NCBI RefSeq assembly: GCF_006542625.1 | Contig: NW_022097709.1 | Span: 62,001 to 126,000 of the forward strand | DNA length: 64,000 nt | Source: Nomascus leucogenys | Taxonomy: Eukaryota > Chordata > Mammalia > Primates > Hylobatidae | Direction of reading: 5' to 3' | Shown here: one piece after another, positions 25,301 to 40,000 of the stretch | How positions within the stretch are numbered: the first letter of the stretch is position 1 | Layout of the letters: each line of letters starts with the position of its first letter | Notes under the pieces: generated by a model | What the model was told of the DNA's origin: nothing | What the model saw: only the letters and a program-made list of their open reading frames with translations | The model's database searches: none | Program-made: the position numbers and the translations under genes

Positions 25301-25510
25301 AAGGAATGGGATGGAAAGGGATGGAGTGGAGTGGAGAGGAGTGGAGTGCAATGGAATGCAGTGTAGTGGAATGGAGTGTAGTGGATTGGAGTGGAATGGA
25401 ATGGAATGGTATGGATTGGAGTGGAGCGGAGTAGTGTAGTGTGGAATGGCGTGGAAAGGAATGGATATAGGTGTAGTTGAGTAGAGTGGAGTGGAATGGA
25501 ATGGAATGGT

Positions 25511-25610
25511 ATGGAGTGGAGTTCAGTGTCGTAGAGTGGAGGGGAATGGAGTGGAATGGTATGGAGTGGAGTTCAGTGTCGTAGAGTGGAGGGGAATGGA
25601 GTGGAATGGA
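25511..25610 (+). repeat. 50-bp tandem duplication private to HOR copy 2
   Basis: Bases 25,511-25,560 and 25,561-25,610 differ only at the last position. The unit contains GTTCAGTGTCGTAGAGTGG. Copies 1 (near 14,605) and 3 (near 36,200) have this unit once, so the duplication arose after the HOR copies separated. Confidence 0.9.
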
Positions 25611-26723
25611 ATGGAATGGAATGGAGTTGAGTGCACTGCAGTGGAGTGGAGTGGAGTGGAATCGAGAAGAAAGGAAAGCGATGAAATGGAATAGAATTGA
25701 TTGGAGGGTAGTGGAGTGAAGTGGAGTGCAATAGAGTGGAATGGAATGGGATGGAGTGTAGTGCAGTGGAGTCGATTGGAGCGGAAAGCAGTGTAATAAA
25801 GTGGAATGAAATGGGATGAAATGGAATGGACTGGAGTGGAGTGGAGTGGAATGGAGAGGAGTTGTGTGGAGTGGAGTGGAGAGCAGTGGAGTAGAGTGGA
25901 GTGGAATATAATTTAATGGAATGGAATGGAATGGAATGGTGAAATGAAATGTGAGCTGAGATTGTGCCACTGCACTCCAACATCGGTGACAGAATGAGAT
26001 CATGCCGAAAGAAAGGAATGGAAGAGATTAGAGTGTAATGGAATGGAAGGGAGTGGAGTGGAGTGGACGGCAGAGGGATGGAATGGGATGGAATGGAATG
26101 GAATGAAGTGGAGTGGAGTGGAGTGGAGAGGAGTGGAGAGGAGTGGAGTGGAATGGAATCGAATAGAATGGGATTGAATGGAATGTAGCGTAGTGGAGTG
26201 GAGTGGACTGGAATGTAATGGATTTGAAGGGAATGAAATTGAATGGAATGCTATGGAGTAGAATGGAATGGAATGCAATGGAAAGGAATGGTGAAATGAA
26301 ATGAGAGCTGAGATTGTGTCACTGCCCTCCAGCAGGGGTGAAAGAGTGAGATCCTCTCAAAAGACATGAACGGAATGGAATGGAGTGGAATCGAATAGAA
26401 AGAAACGGAATGAGGTGGAGCGGAGTGGAGAGGAGTGGAGTGTAATGGAGTGGAATGGAATGGGATGGAATGGAATGGAATCGTGAAATGAAATGTGACC
26501 TGAGATTGTGCCACTGCACTCCAGCCTGGCTGACAGAGTGAGATCCCACCAAAAGAAAGGAATGCAACGGAATGGATTGGCGTGGAGTGCAATGGTGTGG
26601 AAAGGAATGGAGTGGAGTGGAGTGGAGTAGAGTGGAGTGGAATGCAGTGGATTGGAGTGGAGTGGAATGGAGTGCGGAGAAGTGGAGTGGATTGGAATGG
26701 AATGGGATGGAATGGAATGGAAT

Positions 26724-28310
26724 TGTGAAATGAAATGTCAGCTGAGATTAAGGCACTACACTGTATGATGGGTGACAGAGTGAGACCCTGTTGAATGAAA
26801 GGAATGGAATGGAATGGAGTGGAAAGGAATCGAATGGAATGAAATGTAGTGCAGAGGACTGGAGAGGTTTAGAGTGGAGTGGACTGGAATGTAGAGCAAT
26901 GGAATGCGAAGGAATTGAATGGATTGGTGTGGAATAGAGTGGAGTTGAAGGGAGTGGAATGGAATGTAAAGAAATATAATGGAGGGCAGTGGAGTGGTAC
27001 TGAGATGAGTGGAGTGGAGTGGAATGGGATGGAATGGAATGGAGTAGAGAGGATTGGATTTCAGTGGAGTGGAATGGAGTGTAATAGAAAAGGATGGAAT
27101 GGAATGGAGTGGAGTGGAGTGGAGTGTAGAGTAGTGGAATGGAGTGGAGTGGAATGGAATGGAATGGAATGGGGAGGAATGGAGTGGAGTGGACTGGAGT
27201 GGAATGGAGGGGAGTGGAATAGAATGGAGTGGAGTGGACTGGATTGGATTGGAGGGGAATGGAATTGAATGGAATGGAGTGGAATGGAGTGCAGTCCAGT
27301 GGAGTGGAGTGGAGTGTCATCGCATGGTTTGGAATGGAAATGAATGGAACGTAGTGGATTGGAGTTGAGTAGAGTGGAGTGGAATGGAATGGGATGGAAT
27401 GGAATGGAAAGGAATGGAATGGAATGGAATGGAATGGAATGGAATGGAAAGGAATGGAATGGAATGGAAAGGAATGGAAAGGAATGGAATGGAATGGAAT
27501 GGAATGGAATAGAATTGTGAAATGAAATGTCAGCTGAGATTAAGGCACTGCACTGTATGATGGGTGACAGAGTGAGACCCTGTTGAAAGAAAGGAATGGA
27601 ATGGAATGGAGTGGAAAGGAATCGAATGGAATGAAATGTAGTGGAGAGGACTGGAGAGGTTTAGAGTGGAGTGGACTGGAATGTAGAGCAATGGAATGTG
27701 AAGGAATTGAATGGATTGGTGTGGAATAGAGTGGAGTTGAAGGGAGTGGAATGGAATATAAAGAAATATAATGGAGGGGAGTGGAGTTGTACTGAGATGA
27801 GTGGAGTGGAGTGGAGTGGAGTGGAGTGGAGTGGAGTGGAACGGGATGGAATGGAATGGAGTAGAGATGATTGGACTGCAGTGGAGTGGAATGGAGTGTA
27901 ATAGAAAAGGATGGAATGGAATGGAGTTGAGTGGAGTGGAGTTGAGTGGAGTGGAGTGTAGAGTAGTGAAATGGAGTGGAGTGCAATGGGATGGAATGGA
28001 ATGGGGAGGAATGGAGTGGAGAGGACTGGAGTGGAATGGAGGGGAATGGAATAGAATGGAGTGTAGTGGACTGGAGTGGAATGGAGTGGAATGGAATAGA
28101 ATGGAATGGAGTGGAATGGAGCGCAGTCCAGCGGAGTGGAGTGGAGTGTCATCGCATGGTTTGGAATGGAAATGAATGGAACGTAGTGGATTGGAGTTGA
28201 GTAGAGTGGAGTGGAATGGAATGGAATGGAATGGAATCGAATGGAACGGAATGGAAAGGAATGGAATGGAATGGAATGGAACGGAACGGAATGGAATGGA
28301 ATGGAATGGA
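26724..28310 (+). repeat. 792-bp tandem duplication inside HOR copy 2
   Basis: The islet with the private text GAGATTAAGGCACT starts at both 26,724 and 27,516. The roughly 790 bp after each reads nearly the same: ggtttagagtggagtggact, then tagagcaatggaatg, then aaagaaatataatggagg, then gtactgagatgag, ending in the same catcgcatggtttgg string. Copies 1 and 3 carry the unit once (islets at 15,758 and 37,341). This is therefore a copy-2-specific unequal-exchange product. Confidence 0.92.
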
Positions 28311-31300
28311 ATGGTGAATGGAATGGAATGGTGAATGAAACAGAATGGAATGGAATGGACTGGTGAAATGAAATGTGGGCTGAGATTGTACAACTGCATT
28401 CCAGCCTGGGTGACACAGTGAGATCCTGTCGAAGGAAAGGAAGGAAATGGAATGGAGTGGAATGGAATGGAATAAAATGGAAACGACTGGAATGGAATGG
28501 AATGGATTGGAGTGGAGTGGAATGGCATGGAATGGAAAGGGATGGAATTGAGTGGAAAGAAGTGGAGTGGAATGGAATGGATTGCACTGTAATGAAGTGG
28601 AGTGCAGTGGAGTGGAATGGAAAGGAATGGGAGGGAATGAAATGCTATGGAGTGGAGTGGAGTGGAGTGGAATGGAATGGAGTGCAATGGAGTGGAATGG
28701 AATGGAGTGGAGTGGAGGGGAGTGGAGTGGAATGGAATGGAACGGTATGGATTGGTGTGGAGCATAGTGTAATAGAGTGGAATGGAGTGGGAACTAATGG
28801 AGAGGAGTGGTGCTGAGTAGAGTAGAGTGGAAAGGAATGGAATCGTATGGAGAGGAGTGGAGTGTAATGAAGTGGGGTGAAATGGAATGGAATGGAATGG
28901 AATGGAATGGAATGGAATGGAATGGAGTGGAGTGCAGTGAGTGGAGTGGAGTGGAATGGAGTAGAATGCAAAGTGGTGAAATGGAATAGAATGGATTGGA
29001 GGGGAGTGGAGTGTAGTCCAATGGAGTGGAATGGAATGGGATGGAATGGAATGGAGTGTAGTGGAGTGGAGTCGATTGTAGTGGAATGGAGTGAAATGGA
29101 ATGGGATGGAATGGAGGGAAATGGAATGGGATGGAATGGAACTGACTGGAGTGGAGTGGAGTGGAGTAGAATGGAATGGAGTGGAGTAGAGTGGAATGAA
29201 AGGAATGGAGTGGAATGGAATGGAACGGTGAAATGAAATGTGAGCTCTGATTGTGCCACTGCACTCCTGCCGGGCTGACTGAATGAGATCTTGAAGAAAG
29301 AAAGGAATGTAATGGAGTGGATTGGAGTGGAGAGGAATAGAATTGGATGGATCATGGTGGAGTGGAGTGGAGTGGAATGGAGTGGAGTGGAGTGGAATGG
29401 AATGGAATGGAATAGAGATTAGTGGTTTGGAATGGAGTGGACTGGATTGGAAAGGAGTGGAATGGAATGGAATGGAATGGAGTGGAGTGGAGTGGAGTGG
29501 ACTGGAAAGGGATGGAATGGAATGGAATGGAATGGAGTGGAGTGAAGTGGAGTGGAGTAGTGTAGAGTGGATTGGAGAGAAATGGAATGGAATGGAATGG
29601 AATGGAATGGAATGGAATGGAATGGAATGGAATGGATTGGAATGGAATGAAATGCAAGGGAATGGAATGGAATGCAATGCAGTGGAATGCAATGGAATGG
29701 AATGGAATGCAATGCAATGGAATGGAATGTTGAAATGAAATGTGAGCTGAGATTGTGCAACAGCACTCCAGCCTCAGTGACAGTGAAATATTGTCAAAAG
29801 AAACGAATTGAATAGAATCCAATTGAATGGAGTGGAGTAGAATGCAGTGGAGTGGAATAGAGTGGAGTGGAATATAATGGAGTCGAGAGGAGTGGGTTGG
29901 AATGCAATGAAGGAAACAGAAAGAAATGGTGAAATGAAGTGTAAGCTATGATTTTGCCACTGGACTATAGCCTGGGTGACAGAGTGAGATCATGACGAAA
30001 GGAAGGAATAGAATTGAATGAAGTGGAATGGAATGGGCAGTAATAGAGTGGAGTGGAGTGGAGAGGAGTGGAGTGGAATGTAGTGTAATGGATTAGGTTG
30101 GAATGGAGAGGAAAGGAAAGGGATGAAATGGAATTGAGTGGAGTGGAGTGCAGTGGAATGGAGAGGAACGGAATGGAATGGAAAGCAATGGAATGGAATG
30201 GAATGGAATGCATTGGAATGGAATGGAATGGGATGGAATGAAATTGAATGGAGTGGAGTGGAGTGGAGGGGAGTGGAGTCGAGTGGATTTGAATGGAATA
30301 GAATGGAATGTGATGTGTTGGAATGGAATGGACTGGAATGGAGTAGAGAGGAGTGGATAGAGTGGAATGCATTGGAATGGAATGGAGTGGAGTGGGAATA
30401 AGTGGAGTGGAGTAGAGTGGAGTGAAATGGAATGAAATGGAATGGAATGGATTATAATGCAATGGAATTGAATGGAATGGTGAAATGAACTGTGAGCAGA
30501 GATTATGCCACTGCACTTCAGCCTGCATGATAGAGTGAGATCCTGTCGAAAGAAAGGAATGGAACAGAATGGAGAGGAATAGAAAGGAATGGAACGGAAT
30601 GGAATGGAATGGAATGGAGTAGGGTAGAGTGGAGTGGAATGGGATGAGATGGAATGTAATGGAGTGAAGTGGAGTGGAGTGGAATGGAATGGGGTGGAAT
30701 GGAATGCAATGAAATGGAGTGGACTGCAGTGAGGTGGAGTGGACTGCAGTGGAGTGGAATGGACTAGGATGGAATGGGCAAGATTGGAGTGGAGTGGAGT
30801 GGGTTGGACTGGAGTGGAATGGAATGGAATGGAATGTAGTGTAATGGAGTGGATTAGAGTTGAGTGCTGTTGAGTGGAGTGGAGTGGAGTGCATTGGAAT
30901 GGAGTATGAAAGAATGGAATGCAATGGAGTGGAGTGAAGTGTAAATGATTCACATGGAATGGCATGGAGTGGAAAGGAATGGAGTGGAGTGGTGGAATGG
31001 AGTGGAATGGAGTGGAATGCAATGGAGAGGAGTTCAGTGGAATGGAGTGGAGTGGAGTCGAGTGGAGTAGAGTTGAATGGAATGACATGGAAAGGAAGGA
31101 AGTGGAGTGGAATGGAATGGTGAAATGAAATGTGAGCTGAGTTGTTTCCAATGCACTCCAGCATGGGATACAGAGTGAGATCCTCTCAAAAGAAAGGAAT
31201 GGAATGGAATGGAGTGTATGGAATGGAATGGAGTGGAGTAGAGTCAATTGGACGGGAGGGGAGTGGAGTGGAGTGTAATGGAATGGGATGGATTGGGACG

Positions 31301-34092
31301 GAGTGGGGCAGAGTGAACAGGAGTGGAATGGAGTGGAAAGGAATGGAGTGGAATGGAGTAGAGTAGAGTGGACTGGAGTGGAAAGGAGTGGTGTGGAATG
31401 GAGTATAGTGCAACGGAATGGAATGGAGAGGAGTGGTGTCGAGTGGAGTGGATTGGGGTGGAAAAAATGGTGTGCAGTGGAGTGGAGTGCAATGGAATGG
31501 AATGGGGTGGAATGGAATGGAATGGAATTGAATGGTGAAAATAAATTTGAGCTGAGATTGAGCCACTGCACTCCAGCCTGGCTGACAGAATGAGATCCTG
31601 TCGAATAAAGGAATGGCATCTAATGGAATGGAATGGAATGGAATGGAATGGAATGGAATGGAGTGGAGTGGAGTGGAGGAGTGGAGTGGAATGGAATGGA
31701 ATGGAGTGGAGAGGATTTGAGTTGATTGGAGTGTAGTGGAGTGGAATGGAATGGACTGGAGTGGGATGGAATGGATTGGAATGGAGTGGAGTGGAGTGGA
31801 GGCGAGTGGAGTGGAAAGAAGTGGAAAGGGATGGGATGGAATGGAGTTAAGTGAAATGGAGTGGAGTGGAATAGAGTGGAATGGAAAGGGATGGAATCGG
31901 CTGGATTGGAGTGGAGTGGAGTGGGGTGGAATGGAGTGGAATGGAATGCAATGGAATGGAATGAAAGGGGATGGAATGGAATGGAGTGGAGTGGAGTGGA
32001 GTGGAGTGCAGTGGAGTGGAGTGGAGTGCAGTAGAGTGGAGTAGTGTGGAGTGGAGTGTAATAGAGTTGAATGAAATGGGATGGAATGGAATGGATTGGA
32101 GAGGGTTGGAGTGGAGTGGAATGGAACTGAATGGAATGAAGGGGAGTGGAGTGGAGTGAGTGGAATGGAATGGAATGAAATTGAATGGAATGGCATAGAA
32201 TAGGGTGGTGAAATGAAATGTGAGTTGAGATTGTGCCACTGCACTCCAGGCTGGCTGACAGAGTGAGATCCTATCGCAAGAAAGGAACTGAATGGAACGG
32301 AGTGGAATGGAATGCAATGCAATGGAATGGAATGGAAAGGAATGGAATGGAATGGAATGGAGTAGCATGGAGTGGAGTAGAGTGGAGTGGAGTGAAATGG
32401 CGGGTATGGAAAGGGATGGAATGGCATGGAGTGGAGTGGAGTGCAGTGGAGTGGAATGGAGTGGAATAAAAAGGGATGGAATGGAATGGAGTCGTGTGTA
32501 GTGGAGTGGCGTGGAATGATGTGGTATTGAATGGGATGGAATGATGTGGAATTGAGTGAACTGTGGTGGAATGGAATGGAATGGAGTGGAATGGAATGGA
32601 GTGGAGTGGAGGGGAGTGGAGTGTAGTATAGTGGAGTGGAGTGGAGTGGAATGGGATGGCAGGGAATGGGATGGGTTTGAGTGGAGTGGAGTGGAATGGA
32701 GTACTGTGGAATGGAGTGGAATGGAATGGAATGGAAGGGTGAAATGAAATGCGAGCTGAGAATGTGCCACTGCACTCCAGCATGGGAAACAGAGTGACAT
32801 CCTGTCGAAAGAAAGGAATGGAATAGAACAGAGTTCAATGGAATGGAATGAAATGGAGTGGAGTGGAGTGCAGTGGAGTGCAGTGGAGTCGAATGTACTG
32901 TAATGTAATGCGATGGAACGGAGTGGAGGGGAGGGAGTGAAATGGTAGGGGACTGAAGGGAGTGGAGTGGACTGGAATGGAATGGAATGGAGTTGAGTGG
33001 AGTTGAGTGGAGTCTATTGTAGTGGATTGGCGTGGAGTTGAGTGGAATGGAGTGGAATGGGGTGGGATGAAATGTCATGGAGTGTAGTGGAGCTGTATGG
33101 AATGTATTGGAATGGACGGGAATGGAATGAAATTAAATGGAATGAAGTGGAATGGAGTGGAGTGGAGTGGACTAGAGTGTAATGGAGTGGAGTGGAATGG
33201 TATGGAATCGAAAAGAGTGGAGTGGAGTAAAGTGGAATGGAGAGGACTGTAGTGGAGTAAAGTGGAATGGAGTGGAATGGAATGTAGAGGAGTGGAGTGA
33301 AGTGGGTTGGAGTGAAATGGAATTTAACAGAATTGAAGGCAATGGAATGGAATGGTGAAATGAAATGTGAGCTGAGATTGGGCCACTGTACTGTAACTTG
33401 AGTGACAGAGTGAAATACTGGCGAAAGGTAGGAATGTAATATAATGGAGTGGAATGGAATGGAATAGAGTGGAGTGGAGTGGAGTGTAATGGAGTGCAGT
33501 GGAATGCAGTGGAATTGAATAAGATGGATTGGAATGTAGTTGAGTAAAGAGGAGTGGAGTGCAGTAGAGTGGAGTGGAGTGGAGTGCCGTGGAGTGGAAT
33601 GCAGTGGAAAGCTGTGGAGTCGAGTGGAGTGGAGTGGAATGGAATGGAAGGCAACGGAATGGTGAAATGAATCGTGAGCTGAGATTCTCAAAATACACTA
33701 CAGACAGTGTGAAAGTGTGAGATCCTGTTGAAAGAAAGGAATGGAATGGAATGGATTGATACGAAATGGAATGGAATGGAGTGGAGTGGAGAGGATTGGA
33801 GTGGAGTGGAGTGCAGTGGAGTGGAGTAGAGTGGAATGGAGTTTAACGGAATGGAATGGGATTGGAGAGGAGTGGAATGGAGTGGAGTGGAGTGGAGTGG
33901 CTGGAGTGGATTGGCGTGGTATGGAATGCAACGGAATGGAATAGAGTGAAATGGAATGGAATGCAATGCAATGGAATGGAATGGTGAAATGAAATGTGAG
34001 CTGAGATAGTGCCACTGCACTCCAGCCTGTGTGACAGTGAGATCCTTCCAAAAGAAAGGATTGGAATGGAATGGAATGGAAAGGAATGGAAA

Positions 34093-37000
34093 TGACTGTA
34101 GGGTAGTGGAGTGGAGTGTATTGGAGTGGAAAGGAATATAATGGAATTGAAGGGAATGGAATGGAATGGAATGCAATAGAAAAGAATGGAATGGAATGCA
34201 ATAGAAAAGAATGGAATGGAATGCAATGGAATGGAATGGTGAAATGAAATGTGAGCTGAGACTGTGCCACTGCTGCCCAGCCTGGGTGACAGAGTGAGAT
34301 CCTGTCGAAATAAATGAATGGAATGGAATGGAATGGAATGGGATGGAATTGAATGAAGTGGAGTGGAGTGGAGTGGAGAGGATTGGAGTGGAGTGGAGTC
34401 GAGTGGAATGGAGTAGAAAGGAATGCGTTGGAATGGAATGGAGAGGAGTGGAGTTGAGTAGAGTGGAAAGAGTGGAATGGAGTGGAATGGAATGGATGGG
34501 AGTCGAGTGGAGTGTAGTTGAGTGGAGTGGAGTCGAGTGCAATGGAGTGATGAGTAGTGGAGTGGAGTAGAATATAATGGAATGGAATGGAATGGAGTTG
34601 TGAAATGAAATGTGAGCTGAGATTCTACTACAGCATTATAAACTGGGTGACAGAGGGAGATCCTGTAGAAACAAATGAATGGATTGGTATGGAGAGGTAT
34701 GGAATGCAAAGTAATGGAATGCAATGGAATGGAAAGGAATGGAGTGGAGTGGAGTGGAATTGAATGGACTGGAATGGAATGGAGTGGATTGGAGTGGAAT
34801 GGAATGGAATGGAATGCAATGGAATGGAATGGAATGGAATGGTATAGAATGGAATGGAGAAACGAAATGTGAGCTGAGATTGTGCCACTGCCCTTCAGCC
34901 TGGGTGACAGAATCAGAAACTAACAAAAGAAAAGAATGGAATGGAATGGACAGGAATAGAATTGAATGGAATGGAGTAGAGAGGACTGAAGTGGAGTGGA
35001 GTGGAAAGGAGTGCAATGCAGTGCAATGGAATCAGATGGAATGGAATGGAATGGATTGGAGTGGAGTGGATTGCAGTGGAATGGAATGGACTGGATTGGA
35101 TTGGAGTGGATTGTAGTGGAGTGGATTGGAATGGAATGGAATGGAATGGAATGGAGTGGATTGGAGAAGAGTGGGGTGAAGTGGCGTAGAATGGAGATAA
35201 AGGGGATGGGATGGAATGGAATGCAGTGACGTGGACGTGAGTGCAGTGGAGTCGAGTGGAGTGGAATGAATGAAATGCAATGGGAGAGAATGGGCTTGAG
35301 TTGAGTGGAGTGGGTTGGCATTGAGTGGAATGAAATGGATGGAATGGATTGGAATGGAGTGGAGTGGCGATGATTGGAGTGGAGTGGAATGGAGTGGGTT
35401 GGAATGGAATGGAGTGGAAGGGAGTGGAGTGGACTGGAAAAAAGTGGAATGGAGTGGAATGGAATGGGATGGATTGGAATGGAGTGGAGTTGGGTGGAAT
35501 GTAGTGGCATGAATGTAATGGAATGGAGTGGAGTGGAGTGGAGTGGAGTGGATTGAAGCAGAATGGAATGGAATGGGACGGAACAGAAGGAAATTGGAAT
35601 GGAATGGAATGGAATGGAATGGAATGGAATGGAATGGAATGGAATGGAATAGTGAAATGAAATGTGGACTGAGATTTTGCAACTGCACTCCAGCCTGGGT
35701 GACAGAGTGAGATAGTGTCGAAAGAAATGAAGGGAATGGAATGGAATGGAATGGAATGGAATGGAATGGAATGGAATGGAATGGAATGGAATAGAATGGA
35801 ATACAATGGAATGTAATGGAACGGAATGGAATGGAAAGAAATGGAATGGAGTGGAGTGGAGTGTAATGGCATGGAATGGAAAGGGAAGGAAAGGGGTGGA
35901 GAGGAGTGGAGTGGAAAGGAGTTGAATGGAATGGGATGGAAAGGACTATAATGAAGTGGAGTGGAGTGGAAAAGAATGGGATGGAAAGGGATGGAGTGGA
36001 GTGAAGTGGAGAGTAGTGGAGTGCAATGGAATGGAGCGTAGTGGAATGGAGTGGAGAGGAGGGGATTGAGTGGAATGGAATGGAATGGTATGGATTGAAG
36101 TGCAGCGGAGTGGTGTATAGTGGAACGGAGTGGAAAGGAATGGAGATGAGAGGAGTTGAGTAGAGTGGAGTGGAATGGAATGGAATGGTATGGAGTGGAG
36201 TTAAGTGTCATAGAGTGGAGGGGAATGGAGTGGAATGGAATGGAATGGAATGGAATGGAACAGAATGGAATGGAATGAAGTGGAGTGCAGTGCAGTGGAG
36301 TAGAGTGGAATTGAGAAGAATGGAAAACAATGAAATGGAATAGAATGGATTGGAGGGGAGTGGAGTGAAGTGGAGTACAATAGAGTGGAATGGAATGGGA
36401 TGGAATGCAATGGAGTGTAGTGCAGTGGACTCGATTGGACTGGAAAGCAGTGGAATGGAGTGGAATGAAATGGGATGAAATGGAAAAAATTGGAGTGGAG
36501 TGGAATGGAAGGGAGTAGGGTGGAGTGGAGTGGAGTGGATTGGAGAGCAGTGGAGTGGAGTGGAAACTAATTTAATGGAATGGAATGGAATGGAATGGTG
36601 AAATGAAATGTGAGCTGAGATTGTGCCACTGCACTTCAACATATGTGACAGAATGAGATCATGCCGAAAGAAAGGAACAGAAGTGATTGGAGTGTCATGG
36701 AATGGAAGGGAGTGGAATGTAGTGTAGTGGACTGCAGTGGGATGGAATGGGATGGAATGGAATGGAACGGAGTGGAGTGGAGTGGAGAGGAGTGGAGTGG
36801 AATGGAATGGAATAGAATGGGATTGAATGGAGTGTAGCGTAGTGGAGTGGAGTGGATTGGAGTGGAGTGGACTGGAATGTAATTGATTTGAAGAAAATGA
36901 AATGGAATGGAATGCTATGGAATAGAATGGAATGGAATGCAATGAAAAGGAATGATGAAATGAAATGTGAGCTGAGATTGTGCCATTGCACTCTAGCCTG

Positions 37001-40000
37001 GGTGACAGAGTGAGATCCTCTCAAAAGACACAAACGGAATGGAATGGAGTGGAATGGAAGAGAAAGATGGAATGAGGTGGAGCGGAGTTGAGTGGATTGG
37101 ATTGTAATGGAGTGGAATGGAATGGGACGGAATGTTATGGAATCGTGAAATGAAATGTGACCTGAGATTGTGCCACTGCACTCCAGCCTGGCTGACAGAG
37201 AGAGATCCTGCCAAAAGAAAGGAATGTAGTGGAATGGAATGGAGGGAGTGCAGTAGAGTGGAGTGAAGTGGAGTGGAGTGGAATGAAGTGTGGAGAAGTG
37301 GAGTGGATTGGAATGAAATGGGATGCAATGGAATGGAATTGTGAAATGAAATGTCAGCTGACATTAAGGCACTGCACTTTATGCTGGGTGACAGAGTGAG
37401 ACCCTGTCGAGTGAAACGAATGGAATAGAATGGAGCAGAAAGGAATTGAATGGGATGAAATGTAGTGGAGAGGAGTGGAGAGGTTTGGAGTGGAGTGGAG
37501 TGGAATGCAGAGCAATGGAATGTGATGGAATTGAGTGGATTGGTGTGGAGTAGAGTGGAGTTGAAGGAAGTGGAATGCAATGTAAAGAAATATAATGGAG
37601 GGGAGTGGAGTGGAATTGAGTTGAGTGGAGTGGAGTGGAGTGGAATGGAACGGAATGGAATGGAGTAGAGTGGATTGGACTGCAGTGGAGAGGATTGGAG
37701 TGGAATAGAATAAGATGGAATGGAATGGAGTGGAGTGGAGTGGAGTCGAGTGGATTGGAGTGCAAAGTAGTGGAATGGAGTGGAGTGGAATGGGATGGAA
37801 TGGACTGGGGAGGAATGGAGTGGAATGGACTGGAGTGGAATGGAATGGAATGGAATGGAGTGGAATGGAGCGCAGTCCAGTGGAGTGGAGGGGAGTGACA
37901 TCGCGTGTTTTGGAATGGAATTGAATGGAAAGTAGTGGATTAGAGTTGAGTTGAGTGGAGTGGAGTGGAATGGAATGGGAGGGAATGGAAAAGAAAGCAA
38001 TGGGATGGAATGGAATGGAATGTTGAATGGAATAGAATGTAATGGAATGGAATGGTGAAATGAAATGTGGCCTGAGATTGTACAACTGCATTCCAGCCTG
38101 GGTGACAGAGTGAGATCCTGTCGAAAGAAAGGAAGGAAATGGAATGGAGTGGAATGGAATGGAATGAAATGGAAATGAATGGAATGGAATGGAATGGAGT
38201 GGAGTGGAGTGGAATGGCATGGAATGGAAAGGGATGGAATTGAGTGTGAAGGAGAGGAATGGGATGGGATGGATTGCACTGTGTTGAAGTGGAGTGCAGT
38301 GGAGTGGAGTGGAAAGGAATGGGATGGAATGCAATGCCATGGAGTGCAGTGGAGTGGAGTACAGTGGAATGGAATGGAGTGGAATGGAATGGAGTGGAGT
38401 GGAGGGGAGTGGAGTAGAATGGAATGGAACGGTATGGATTGGTGTGGAGCATAGTGGAGTAGAGTGGAATGGAGTAGAAAGTAATGGAGAGGAGTGGAGT
38501 TGAGTGGAGTGGAATGGAACTGAATCGTATGTAGAGGAGTGGAGTGTAATGAAGTGGAGCGAAGTGGAATGGAATGAAATGTTATCGAATGTAATGGAAT
38601 GGAGTGGAGTGGAGTGCAGTGGTGTTGAGTGGAATGGAGTAGAATGGAAAGCGATGAAACGGAATAGAATGAATTGGAGGGGAGTGGAGTGGAGTCCAAT
38701 GGAGTGGAATAGAATGGGTTGGAATGGAATGGAGTGTAGTGGAGTTGAGTCGATTGTAGTGGAATGGAGTGAAATTGAATGGGATAGAATGAAGGGAAAT
38801 GGAATGGGATGGAATGGAATGGACTGGAGTGGAGTGGAGTGGAATGGAATGGAGTAGGGTAGAATGGAGTGGAGTGGAGTGGAGAGGAATGGAGTGGAGT
38901 GGAATGAATGGAATGGAATGGATTAGAATGGTGAAAAGAAATGTGAGCTGAGATTGTGTCATTGCACTCCAGCCTGGCTAACAGAGTGAGATCCTGCAGA
39001 AAGAAAGGAGTGTAATGGAATGGATTGGAGTGGAGAGGAATGGAATTGGATGGAAAGTAGTGGAGTGGAGTGGAGTGGAGTGGAATGGAGTGGAGTGGAA
39101 TGGAATGGAATGGAATAGAGAGTAGAGGTTTGGAATGGAGTGCACTGGAGTGGAATGGAATGGAATGGAATGGAATGGAATGGAATGGAATGGAGTGGAG
39201 TGCAGTGGAGTGGATTGGAAAGGGATGGGATGGAATGGTATGGAGTCGAGTGTAGTAGAGTAGAGTGGATTGGAGTGAAATGGAGTGGAATGGAATGGAA
39301 TGAAATGCAAGGGAATGGAGTGGAATGCAATGTAGTGGAATGCAATGGAATGGAATGCAATGCAATGCAATGCAATGGAATGTTGAAATGAAATGTGAGC
39401 TGAGATTGTGCCACAGCACTCCAGTCTTGGTGACAGTGAAATATTGTTGAAAGAAACGACATGAATGTAATGCAATTGAATGGAGTGGAGTGGAATGCAG
39501 TGGAGTGGAATGGAGTGGATTGGAGTATAATGGAGTGGAGGGGAGTGGGTTGGAATGCAATGAAGGAAATGGAAAGAAATGGTGAAATGAAATGTGAGCT
39601 GTGATTCTGCCACTGCACTATAGCCTGGGTGACACAGTAAGATCATGACGAAAGGAAGGAATAGAATTGAATGCAGTGGAATGGAATGGGCTGGAATTGA
39701 GTGGAGTGGAGTGGAGTGGAGAGGAGTGGAGTGGAATGTATTGTAGTGGAGTAGAGTGGAATGGAGAAAAAAGAATGGGATGAAATGGAATTGAGTGGAG
39801 TGCAGTGGAGTGGAGAGGAATGGAATGGAATGGAAGGCATTGGAATGGAATGGAACGGAATGCATTGGAATGGAATGGAATGGAAAGGGATGGGATGGAA
39901 TGGAATGGAATGGAGTGGAGTGGTGTGGAGTCGAGTGGATTTGAGTGGAATACAGTGGAATGCGATGTGTTGGAATGGAATGGACTGGAATGGAGTGGCG

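Larger units (their letters stand above)
23577..34092 (+). repeat. Higher-order repeat copy 2 (about 10.5 kb) of islet-bearing (GGAAT)n satellite
   Basis: This copy has 21 islets, starting at 23,692; 24,034; 24,333; 25,041; 25,939; 26,291; 26,482; 26,724; 27,516; 28,362; 29,228; 29,730; 29,929; 30,480; 31,120; 31,534; 32,207; 32,739; 33,354; 33,662; and 33,983. The order and private variants match copy 1. The offset to copy 1 is about 11.0 kb on the left, rises to about 11.9 kb after an extra 792-bp unit, and drops back to about 11.0 kb after a 650-bp loss. The islet at 33,662 is unusually eroded (gattctcaaaatacactac in the middle). No gene is present. Confidence 0.9.

Noticed and set aside
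23362..39560. Frames of 300-855 codons over the HOR copies
   Set aside because: Same pentamer artefact. The stretches of other residues inside them (for example the SLCHPGW-like string) are the Alu-tail islets read on the minus strand.
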